NCBI GenBank assembly: GCA_020650975.1
Contig: JAIPMN010004138.1
Location: 1-25,831 of the forward strand
DNA: 25,831 nt
Origin: Apostichopus californicus
Taxonomy: Eukaryota > Echinodermata > Holothuroidea > Aspidochirotida > Stichopodidae
Direction of reading: 5' to 3'
Of the stretch, positions 11,502 through 20,998 are shown piece by piece; position 1 is the first letter of the stretch; the number at the start of each line of letters is the position of its first letter. The notes beneath the pieces were generated by a model. It had not been told where the DNA came from. It made no database searches and worked only from the letters and a program-made list of their open reading frames with translations. The position numbers and the translations under genes are program-made.

Positions 11502-11944
11502 CAGGGCTTCCCTAACCGGGGTGTATGAACCCCAGGGGGTGCGTGGTCCATCCCAGGGGTTCGTGAGACGTTTCTAAAAGTAAAAACTAGAGTAATATTT
11601 TGTTGAACTAAAATCTGATATATCATATAATTTAGTAATGTAAAAAATCTGTACATATCGACAAACTCTTTTCGCGTTCCATTCGCATATGATGCCACTG
11701 TAGTACCGTACCGTGCATGTGATAAATAACTGAATTATGAAACAGTCAGTTTCCAAATAAATATTTGTTCATCTCTTGTTTTTTTTCATTACAATATTAC
11801 ACTATGAACTTGATCTTTTACGAAGTATTGTTATGCGTATTATAGTATAATAATGACTCAGATCGTTTCTTGAAAAGTTGGGGGTTCGTGGACATCTCTG
11901 ACATCCACAGGGGGTTCGTGGGGGATAAAGTCAGGGAAACCCTG
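11502..11944 (+). mobile_element. non-autonomous hAT-type element (MITE), 443 bp
   Basis: The left end reads CAGGGCTTCCCTAA. The right end read on the minus strand is CAGGGTTTCCCTGA, so 12 of 14 bases match. The flanks are CCTTAGAT (11494-11501) and CCGTAGAT (11945-11952), an 8-base duplication with one mismatch. An 8-bp target duplication with CAGGG-type termini is characteristic of the hAT superfamily. Four copies of a GGGGTTCGTGG-like motif lie in the same orientation near the ends: 11535-11546, 11556-11566, 11880-11891 and 11910-11921, the last two exactly 30 bases apart. The interior is AT-rich and has no transposase. The two minus-strand frames there (60-65 codons) resemble nothing. With no enzyme of its own it would have depended on an autonomous relative elsewhere. 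The intact ends and small divergence of the duplication suggest an insertion that is not very old. Confidence 0.88.
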
Positions 11945-12484
11945 CCGTAGATGGAGATTGTAACCATGTGATCACGACGGCGGTGTTAGGTCAAAATGAA
12001 ATTTCACGAGTTCCTTCGAGAGGAAGGGATGTTTAGATACTGCACTTGGTACTATACTAAAGGGTTGATGAGCGATCAACAACTGTGTAATATGTGTATG
12101 GAGTAAACCATATACTATACACATGATGCACTTAACGAACGGCCACGAACGGTACACCAGGCAATGTCGTGGAACTAGAACGTTACGACTCTATGTATTA
12201 GAGTTTAATGTTGCTTTATTGTGACAAACAATGCATGTTCTAAAAGTTAATTGTGCTCTTATGTCACCATGTTGACACCCGGCAAGTCGTGACATTCGTG
12301 GGACACCATTTTCCTGCTTTGATTAGATATATAGCTAGGCACTAATCCGGAGTAGCCAAATATGGTTACCATGGTTTGGTTAAAAAATGATACAAAGTTA
12401 TAAACCAACGCAGCATACACATTTTAAAGGAAAGAGATAACAATATGTCATTGCATGCAAAGGAGACGTGCATAGTATTTAACT
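11945..12484. other. non-coding stretch after the hAT element
   Basis: It begins with the right target duplication CCGTAGAT (11945-11952). A small direct repeat ACGAACGG occurs twice around 12136-12150. I see nothing else. Confidence 0.6.
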
Positions 12485-12510
12485 GGGGTGGGGGGGGGGT
12501 GAGGTTGGGG
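12485..12510 (+). repeat. poly-G tract with quadruplex potential
   Basis: GGGG (12485-12488), T, ten G (12490-12499), then TGAGGTT and GGGG (12507-12510). The bases can form four G tracts. A 102-codon frame runs through it (12445-12753), but it is low complexity over this part and unrecognised elsewhere. Confidence 0.8.
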
Positions 12511-12674
12511 ATAGGAGTTGTAAATTCCACTAATTGTTTGAGGTATAGGGGCATGACCCTTTACGGAAGGATTTTATGGAACTGGACGAGTGGTCTAATT
12601 CTGCTCCGACTGAATGAAAAAAATCCCTTAAATGGATGGTTAAACGGACCCGACTACAATGTAGGTTGGCTCAA

Positions 12675-12698
12675 CCCCCACCCCCCCTCGTACCCCCC
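12675..12698 (-). repeat. C-rich tract, G-rich on the minus strand
   Basis: Runs of five, seven and six C (12675-12679, 12681-12687, 12693-12698) lie about 170 bases downstream of the G tract at 12485-12510. The two have opposite strand bias and could in principle pair as a loose inverted repeat, but the match is compositional, not a true sequence match. Confidence 0.75.
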
Positions 12699-13168
12699 TT
12701 TGCGCAATCTACTTACTCCAAAGGCAAGTTCGTTAGAACACCAGTCTCCATAAGAATCTTCGATGTTGTGTATAGTAGATAATATTATTATTATATATAC
12801 CTCTCTTATGATTAATATTAATATATCATATTTCATTGAGTACGGTGTTCAATACAGTTACTATAATCGGAAGGCAATTTTGTACTTTCCATTTATCTTT
12901 TTGTTATCGACAGTACCACATCATAAATCCTAACGGAAAATGCTTTAACAAAAATATGTATGTATGATTATGTTTGGCTGCGGTTGTCTGTTCTTCATCT
13001 TACAATCACGTGTAAGTTGAACAACTTTACGATATAGTAGATTCCAACTGCATGAAGCATTTGACGGGAACGGAAAACTTAAGCCCTTGACTTAACTTCC
13101 ACGGTTATCAGCACATACGTACGCGAGTTTTAAATAGCTAGCTGACATTAGTACATACCCACAGACCA
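12699..13168. other. AT-rich non-coding stretch
   Basis: It contains short TA/TTA-rich simple sequence at about 12779-12835 and a CACGTG hexamer at 13007-13012. I see no gene. Confidence 0.6.
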
Positions 13169-13179
13169 CCCCCCCCCCC
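13169..13179 (-). repeat. poly-C tract, 11 bases
   Basis: Eleven consecutive C on the plus strand, in otherwise ordinary DNA. It is one of the recurring G/C homopolymer tracts of the window. Confidence 0.85.
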
Positions 13180-13789
13180 AAACATGTCAAATGCTAGCAG
13201 GTGTAAGATATGGATGTCGTAGTTTGTATAATTTTCAGGATATATGACAGCGGCTTTAGTTTATTTTATGTTTTGCTTCTATCGTCTTTGACAAAAACCA
13301 TAACCATGGGACTTTTTACTAGCTGATTCTTTCATTATAAGATGGACACAACGCGTAAATATGATTGCTTTCATTCAATCATTTGGGCCCACCGGAGATG
13401 TTTAAACAGACTTGGCATCAATTTTGAAATTAGGTCAATAGAGCGATAAGCCGGTGGATACCGCACACGTGCTATAATTATGTGATATCCAAAAATACAC
13501 GTCAGTTCACGTTATAGTTGAATAACCAAGAGAGCAACGTCAGTCATTATAGTCAAAGTCATTATAGGACAAGATAACCTTTGTATAACGCGTTGGCTAC
13601 ATCACAGGCGGCTGACAGTAATCAGGGACCCAGGGTAGAGACGGCCCGTCCCTCGCCCCCACCCTCCCCCTTTTCTTAGACACAGTGTCCAGATAACCCA
13701 CTCTGTTTACAATTGTTATCTTTCTTACTTTATAGAGACCCAATACTGGAAGAAAATATTGTACATAAACGTATATTAACTTCCAGATT

Positions 13790-13890
13790 TGATTTGAAGG
13801 CTATGGGTATTAGTGGGCCCTTCTACTGTTGCGGGCCCTCAGGCGCTGCCCGATTACCCTACCGGCTAGTTCTTCCCTCGGCTACATCCT
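13790..13890. other. GC-rich patch with paired GGGCCC hexamers
   Basis: About 60% G+C over 13801-13860, far above the window average. Two GGGCCC hexamers (13815-13820 and 13833-13838) face each other across 12 bases. A C-rich stretch lies just upstream at about 13651-13670. A 71-codon plus-strand frame (13713-13928) passes through and is unrecognised. This may be a fragment of a dispersed repeat or an old exon, and nothing visible decides between them. Confidence 0.35.
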
Positions 13891-16107
13891 CAAACTACAG
13901 CATAATTTGCATATTAATAATGTATTAAACATTACCATCAATTTTTCGTCGGTTACTTTGTGAAATTTGATTAAATAGGCTCGTAAAATAAGTAGAGAAT
14001 TTGTCATTCCTAATAGATTCTTGCTCTTGTGTGACATTATATTAGAAATTGTTGTGGTTAGGATGATCTAACATTCAACACCAAAAAGATTAAACCATAC
14101 AGCTATAAGTGTAGTTTTACTTTTTCAGTGAATCCCAAGGGTGAGTAATCCACATGTAACTCAATGTAGAATCCTATCCATGTGATGTTTATATATATGA
14201 TCACCGTTCATATCAAGCCTTCTCGTTTCGATGAGTGTTCAGAGAATTTAGAGGAAGGCGTGTTATTGTCAAAGCCATGCCTGCTCCCGGGACGGCCAAT
14301 TAAACCCCATCCGACTGTCGAGAGTGCATACCTCAGCGTCTGACCACTTTCCTGAAACTGAGGGAGGCAAACCGTTTTCATAACTAAAAAAGCCAAATAT
14401 ACGTCATGTAGACACCGATCAACACAAACAACAAATTTTAAATGCGTAAAAAAATTGAAAAGTTTGAACCCCGAAATAAGTTTGAACGGCGTACTAATGT
14501 TTTTTGAGGCGTATACACTCTAAACAGTACACCACGTATTGACCACTAAAACAATTGTTTCTCACTAAATAACTGATATATATCTGTGCACTGCTTATTC
14601 ACCAATTCAATATATTTCGCTAAACTAATACAAATATTATCCTATGCATGTACTATCAATCTTAATGACGAAATATCCGTTGTGCAAAATTGATTTATTG
14701 CTATTTTGCTTACATATTATGAAACGCCATTCGACTATTTCCGCGTTGATTTTTTATCACGGACATTTTCATCGCCATTTATAATGTAAGAAGCGAATCA
14801 GAAATCGGTAAATTAAAGCTGCGAGGTTATCTGGACAACGTTTATCAGTTTAACTACGTTTAATCGCTACAAATCTGTAAAACAAGTATTGATTTTATTG
14901 TTAAGATGTCCTCGGAATGAACTCCATTTGACCATCAGTAACAGGAGGACTTTCTTCATTAAGATAGACAAAAGAGAGACCCGTTGAAACAAACATACGT
15001 GGAGCTCAATAACACTGCAATTGAGTACCGTATGTGTTGTATTTAGAAGCAAACAAGTTAGTGTTGAAAACACATCTTAATACATAAAAGAACGGAACTT
15101 ATTCAAGTGGCTGGTAACATTTTCTGTATCTGCTTCAACTGTTATATTGAGATATGTCTGGAATGCTACTTTAATAGGTAATATATAATGTGCCTATGTC
15201 AATATCTATTTGCCTAGCTTAAGTGTTAAAGATAATCCACCCCCCCAAAAAAAATGATGTAGAATTGTAACCTGCACTGATGGAAGTTATTTTTCTTGAT
15301 CAATAACAATCTAAAATGAATGGAGAAACAAATCCAACTGTCACGTGTCACCAATAAGTTATGTAATGGGATGCTAATGACTAACTCCTACCTTCCTCTA
15401 ACCAGGGAGTTGTAACAACATGTTTTTAATATTTTCGTTTTCAATATAGTATGACGAACGACGTAAACATGCCAACAAAACAGTTATCAAATATAAAAAA
15501 TGAAATGACTAAACGTGGCTGGGTATAAATGACCGAAGATGTGCTTTGCCATGCACGTCGCCTATTTGAATAAAAGAAATATAATTTTTACCGTGTAAGT
15601 TTAACTCCATGATTACACTAATAGAACTGTGGAAAATTCTTTATGATTATGAAACATCCGAACAATGATATTGTTGCTTATAATTATATTTATGAATTTC
15701 CTGGTGCTTTTACCATAATGATTTCAAAACACTCAAGGAAAATTTAATTTAAATATTCAAATTCAAACCATTTCTGCATTTCTAGTCATTTTACCATTTT
15801 TCAATCACTCATAATATGGGAAATTATGTATGAATATACATATTTCGACCATTACTATAAGTTTAACAACATGTTTTGCATTTCCCACGCTCTTCTATAA
15901 AATGATCAGAAATGCTTAGTCGATCTCCCAACACATCTTACTGGATATTTTGACATTTAATGAATCATTTCGCCCCCACGACAGGACCCTGACTGCCCCC
16001 CTGTTGACCGATAAGCAACGAACGTATCATTTTTGTGCAAACGTATTGAAGAACTCCTACTTTTAACTTATTTATGTTAGCCTTAATGAACGTTTATCAA
16101 CCGTTGT
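13891..16107. other. non-coding stretch with a second GC-rich patch
   Basis: A patch at about 14225-14360 reaches roughly 60% G+C on one line and holds a 62-codon minus-strand frame (14208-14396) that I do not recognise. The rest is AT-rich and featureless. A short C run followed by A run lies at about 15240-15255, and a CACGTG hexamer at 15342-15347. I see no gene. Confidence 0.6.
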
Positions 16108-16144
16108 AATGGTCTTTTTATACGTGTTTTGCTAAAAGACCATT
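16108..16144. repeat. perfect 11-bp inverted repeat (stem-loop)
   Basis: AATGGTCTTTT at 16108-16118 is exactly complementary to AAAAGACCATT at 16134-16144 with a 15-base loop. The stem is too short for a typical microRNA precursor. It could be an extruding hairpin or chance. Confidence 0.6.
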
Positions 16145-16840
16145 TCCATATAAATTTCCATCTTTGTACAGTCTTTTAGGTATATATACTCCTATGATGT
16201 TAGATTCAGACTATATTTACGAATGACTCACACATCCATGCAAACATGTTAGAGCGCTAATGTTGTAGACGATCGCAAATTTACAACTGCTGTATCAGTA
16301 CCACATAACCAGTGTTGTGACTAAATGAATGATTGATTACGACCAGATTCAGAGACGACTTCAAGCACTAAAGAGGGAAAAGCAAGACTTTAACGGTAGA
16401 TTTAATCTTTAAATTGTTTAAAACTGCTGAAAGTTTTTTTTAACTTGAAGGAGTTGTAAAACCCTCATTACTAACACACGAGAAACATAGAGATTCTTGA
16501 TTACGTTGTAATGAACAAATCTCACTCTTGTTTGCGAGATATAATGTGTGAAATGTTTCTTCGTAAAGTAAATTAAATGACTTGAGCAAGTCTAAAATGT
16601 CAGCGCTTGAATTGTTAGTAATATTGATTATTTATGTATTTCTTCGATATAGATGGTTGTTATTTGTAAATGTGGCTGCATGCTGAGATGAAGAAGAGGT
16701 TAACACTATCTAAATATAGTAATTGTTTAATTTGTTTTAGAAAGCATTAGAAAGTTCACTTCTTAGGGCACAATGACGTCACACATGGACAGACTGGTCG
16801 CGACATACGTCACCAACGTTCAAACAACACAAAGTGTTTC

Positions 16841-17051
16841 GGTGGATCGTGAGATTTTTCTGGGCGTCGAAAAAATTTTCTTAAAATTTTTCTTAATTTC
16901 CTGACGGAGGTCGATAAACTTTATTTTTTGTTGACATCAACTACAAAATCCAAGCCAGCTTTCATGCATTCTGTGCATCGATTCCGAGAAGTGGGTGTCT
17001 GGTGGGTCGTATTTTAGTCCTCATGTGGGCATAAACGTTTGCGAATCACTG
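16841..17051. mobile_element. possible degraded hAT-type miniature element
   Basis: The minus strand from 17051 reads CAGTGATTCGCAAACG, which resembles the common hAT terminus CAGTGGTTC..AAAC. At the left, GGTGGATCGTGAG (16841-16853) and TGGGCGTCG (16860-16868), and at 16999-17008 GGTGGGTCGT, resemble the GGTGGGTCGCGAG-type subterminal sequence I recall from many animal hAT miniature elements. I could not find a clean left terminus or an 8-base target duplication, so the left boundary given is only the first recognisable motif. The call rests on recalled family resemblance, not on a complete structure. Confidence 0.3.
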
Positions 17052-17128
17052 GCTTAAACCATCTGCCAACCTGAGCAGTTTTAATAAATTGTACAGAAAG
17101 AAAAATAGTATAATAATATCGTGCGATA

Positions 17129-17180
17129 CAGGGTTGCCAGTTTTTCTGTGACGCAACCGGCCAAATAAGCGGCCAAATCG
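17129..17180 (+). mobile_element. possible left end of a second hAT-type element
   Basis: CAGGGTTGCCAG at 17129-17140 looks like a hAT terminus. Just inside it GGCCAAAT occurs twice (17159-17166 and 17171-17178), which resembles subterminal repeats. I found no partner end (CTGGCAACCCTG) downstream and no repeat of the flank GTGCGATA, so if real this is a solo or truncated end. Confidence 0.25.
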
Positions 17181-20073
17181 GTTATCAAACGTCCAATATG
17201 AATTTGCTGTCATTTATGACAATTGACCCTACGTATGAGGATGAACTGTGGAATTGTTTGGGGGTTCGAAATTCGTTGCAATTGGGATCTCTAAAGGAAA
17301 CATTAGAGAGTGAAACGGGTTGTTTACAAAACCCCAAGGTTTTACTGAGGCCTAGGTCGTAAGTCGGACTGAACAAATATGAAATTATTGAAACCTATAT
17401 TCTTTGGAGGAATTTGACAATATTCAGCGACTATTTCTATTAAATTGGTAGGCTATTAAAAATATATATTTGAAGTTTCTCTTCCCCTCACGTGCTTTTT
17501 ATATTCTTGTATATGTCCATGGCTTTAAAAATTCATTTATTTTTGTTTTTAAACATGTGTCGTTCCTCTGTATAGTGCTCAGAATACGTAAGAAACCTAA
17601 GGTTTTATATGAAAAATTGCTTTAAAAATGTTCTGGCCGATACATACGTAAAGTACTTACTTTCACATATAATGATTTTGAATTTGAACCAGCTGTAACA
17701 TCATGTCTATGACAATACCATTCCGAGGTACCGTATTTGTTTTCGGGTAACATTAATTGTAAAGTAAATACTTTTCTTACGCAATCTACTGACGAGAGAA
17801 AGTTCGCATAAACTTCGCAGCGGTTCAATGATCTTACTACGACCGGCTCGTAATTGAGAAGACTAGAAATGAGTGATAGAAAACAGCTGAATAAATATTA
17901 AAAGTTTACTTTCATACCAGCCACTGGATCATTAAAAGCCTACACCATGGCTCAATTACCTGGCATGAATGAATCTGAATCAATAGCAGCTTTAACTTTT
18001 CTTGTCTATGCGACAATGTGAAACATGATAACAAAGATCTAACACAAAGCGAAATAGATCAAGATTTTATATAATACTCCTAGAATTGTTGCATAAAGGA
18101 CGTCGCTCTATCTAACACGATGGTTGAACTAAAAGAGGAGGAAAGGGCGTTGGCAAAAACTGCTAGGAGTGCTCCTTAAATATCTGCCATAAAATCGGTT
18201 CAATTCGGCGCCTAACGTGAGAAGTGTTTTTATTTCGGTATTTGGATAGAATATTGTTTCAAACGTAAGCTGTCAAAAAATATACCCTGAAAATTTTAGA
18301 AAATTGCGATCGTAAAACGTCGTCAATTTCCAGTGAACTGACCACATTTTGCGATCCGAATTTAAACAGAAAAACTTTTCAGTTAATCAGTCTAAGAAGG
18401 AACCGTATGCTTTACTGCCGAAATATACGAGAGACAAAAAAAGGAAAAACATTTTCTTATTCTTAATTTCTTTTCCTTTTTAAACCAAAATCTGTACGAT
18501 ATATGTTGTCCTTTTTATGGCCCCCAACAAATGCGTAAGTGGTATTTGTCATTTAATCGTCATAAATGCCCAAGAAAATGGTGCAATAAGCTGAAAAAAT
18601 GAAAGATGAAATGCGAAACTTTATACTATAATGTTGATGGATAATAAATTGGAGAAAAAAAGTGATTTCAGGCGTATGTATTGTCGAATAAAGCACCTAC
18701 GGCGTGATCTAATCAATATAGTTGTGACATTTCCAGAAAAAAAAATGTTTTCGTTAAAGTAATTTTTTGACCACCCAATTGTGGTGATATTTGTAAAATA
18801 ACACTAAAAGAATTCAATTTGAGTGAGTTTGTATTCATACCAGTATTGGACGATAATTGTCTGTGGTCGTACTTAACTTCGTGGTTTTGTACTCCTACAT
18901 TTGTGGTACTCGAAGCATTTTGGAAATATTTTAAAGAAGTCAGTACAATATTACGTAATTGCGCTTAAGTCCTTGTACACGTACTTACACACAGGGAAAA
19001 TGCGCTTGTATTTAAGCTATTGGTCTCTTATTATAGGTCCGTATCCCAGTTTAACTTACTAATGGATTCTATTAAGAAACCTCCAACATAACTTTTAACA
19101 AAATTCAATAAAATTATATGCAATAAAATAATATACTTATTAACAGAAACAAAATTTATGGACTACTCTTTACATATATCAGAAAAGTCTACAACTGGAA
19201 AACACAACAGTGGTATGTATACCCACCCTTACCTCTACCCCTCAAAAGAAATGTAGATAATATTTTCACCGAATTGAAACAAAGATTTTCAAAGATAATT
19301 CATTGCACTAATAGTATTCAAACTTTTTTAATCGTGTGTAAATAAAAAAAAAAAATAACAATTTGTGAAATACTTTTTTTAGAGCGGAGAACAAAACAAT
19401 ACAGTATAGAATCTACCGCTATCACTTCCAGAAAGAGGTTTTAAAAGTCTTTTCAACTTTAAAAGGAAGGATTTATTTCCATTTGTAGAAACAGCAGAGA
19501 GACTATGTATAGGTTTTCTGTTTCATCAAAAAATTAGTAGCTGATTCATGGTACCTTAAAAGGAACAACCCAGCCTAATAACGTACTTTATCGGTAATAT
19601 ATCGTGAGTACAGGAATATAAAACAATTAATCTCATTGTATTTTTTTTTCGTTTTTTTTGTTTGTTTTTTCTTAATGGTTATATATCAAGTTTTGTCAAA
19701 TTGTCCAAATTGATGATAAAATATACATACACGCTATAAGGAGAGAAAAAAAAACACATTAGCATGAACATGATATTAAACTTGGCCACATATATGCGTT
19801 AAAATAATTGAAGGAAACTAGTTTCTTACCGACTGTAAGCAATTTAAAATAAGTTTCACAGGATGAAAAACAAATTGTTTATCATAAATAAATTTCCACC
19901 AAAACGAAGAAATATCCTTTACACATGTGTGTACAATAACGTTGGTCAACAACCAACACAAACAACTGTTGTCAGCTGTTCACATAAACGGGAAAGAAAT
20001 ACAAACTATACAGGTGTGTTGTCTTTAGTTCGTCCATTCATTTTGAATTTCCTCAATCCCTTCACGTTGCAGT
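17181..20073. other. AT-rich non-coding stretch, no gene seen
   Basis: Open frames here are all short (60-70 codons, all minus strand) and unrecognised. There are several short homopolymer A and T runs (for example near 19345 and 19641) and a CACGTG at 17489-17494. No tandem array or clear element ends were found. Confidence 0.65.
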
Positions 20074-20119
20074 CCCCACCCCCACCCCACCCTTCCCCAC
20101 GACACCCCACCCCACCCCC
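20074..20119 (-). repeat. C-rich tract, quadruplex-type on the minus strand
   Basis: Successive runs CCCC, CCCCC, CCCC and CCC at 20074-20092 are separated by single A. More runs follow at 20095-20098, 20105-20108, 20110-20113 and 20115-20119. The minus strand therefore has eight G tracts with short loops, the densest such motif in the window. The frame at 19863-20138 that ends in Pro-rich residues is an artefact of this tract. Confidence 0.8.
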
Positions 20120-20699
20120 AGGTAACAAAGATGTTTGACCCTATTTACTAAAGTCCTTCAATCACGTGGTTGAATTTGGAACAAAAAATTAAATAAGTAA
20201 ATGATTCTTCTTGAGTTTAAGAAGTTTTGTCTTATACATCCCCTCGTGTATGGGGACAATTGGCCTTGGCATTCAATAAAACCGTTCGGATAGATAGTTT
20301 TAACACTTTAAACATCGAGATTTTCACACAATAATTACTCTATGGAATGTCATAGTTATTTTTCTGGACGTTATTCTTCATAAACAGTTTCCCAGAATCT
20401 AATCAACTGCGAATACATGTTTTTTTCCTCCTTTTTGCCATCTATAAACAGAGACATAAGAAAATTGAATTTTCGGTGGAGGTATTAAAGGAAAACATAA
20501 CTTTCACTTGGCCTTGAATAACGAACTAAGGTAGATTTTTTTTTTGTGGTAAATGTATAAAGACTGACCCTATCAATATTGTGTACATGGCCGGCTCTCT
20601 TAAAGCGATATAACGTTCTACATGGTGGGGACTTTCTTAACGTTATCAATATACCTACTTAAAGCTGTAATTTGCGTTGGATAATTTTGTTATAATTTA
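20120..20699. other. AT-rich non-coding stretch
   Basis: I see no gene or structured repeat. A CACGTG hexamer lies at 20163-20168. Confidence 0.6.
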
Positions 20700-20743
20700 A
20701 CTAGAAATGGACTAGAAATGGACGAAATGGACTAGAAATGGAC
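20700..20743 (+). repeat. 11-bp tandem repeat, about four units
   Basis: ACTAGAAATGG occurs at 20700-20710, 20711-20721 and 20731-20741, with a 9-base variant ACGAAATGG at 20722-20730. It is a small recent-looking tandem duplication in unique DNA. Confidence 0.9.
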
Positions 20744-20849
20744 AGTGCAATTTTGTCCGAGCACAGCTGAGAAATGTAACTTTTCCATCTCTTGGATGCA
20801 TTCTTTCGTTATTAACCTAGTTCATTTAACAAATAACATTTTGTGTCCC

Positions 20850-20870
20850 ACTAATTTTATGAAAATTAGT
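20850..20870. repeat. perfect 9-bp inverted repeat
   Basis: ACTAATTTT (20850-20858) and AAAATTAGT (20862-20870) are exact complements around a three-base centre. It is AT-rich and could be chance. Confidence 0.6.
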
Positions 20871-20887
20871 TTTTATCTTCATTTCTT

Positions 20888-20960
20888 AACCGGTGTATAA
20901 GTTAGGTTTATTTTATAATTTCTCTTGCGATGTTGGAAGATTAAAATTAAACTAACCGGT
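20888..20960. repeat. imperfect inverted repeat bounded by AACCGGT
   Basis: AACCGGT lies at 20888-20894 and again at 20954-20960. Inside, TTAGGTTTATTTTA (20902-20915) matches the complement of 20942-20955 at 12 of 14 positions. Just downstream a 14-base tandem pair of the TTTTCTTTTAATTG type lies at 20971-20998. No target duplication was found, so I do not call it a transposon. Confidence 0.4.
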
Positions 20961-20998
20961 ATGTATCTGGTTTCTTTTAAATTGTTTTCTTTTAATTG

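Noticed and set aside
11501-11756. Minus-strand frames of 60-65 codons inside the hAT element as a transposase remnant
   Set aside because: They show no transposase motif and partly cover the terminal and subterminal repeats, so the element is better read as non-autonomous.
12485-12698. G tract and C tract as a long inverted repeat of a foldback element
   Set aside because: The arms match only in composition, not in base order, and there is no target duplication.
12445-12753. 102-codon frame through the G-rich and C-rich tracts
   Set aside because: Much of its length is low-complexity Gly- and Pro-rich translation of homopolymer tracts, and the remainder is unrecognised.
19863-20138. 91-codon open frame with a Pro-rich end
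   Set aside because: The Pro-rich end comes from the C-rich tract at 20074-20119, and the rest resembles nothing known and lacks coding-like composition.
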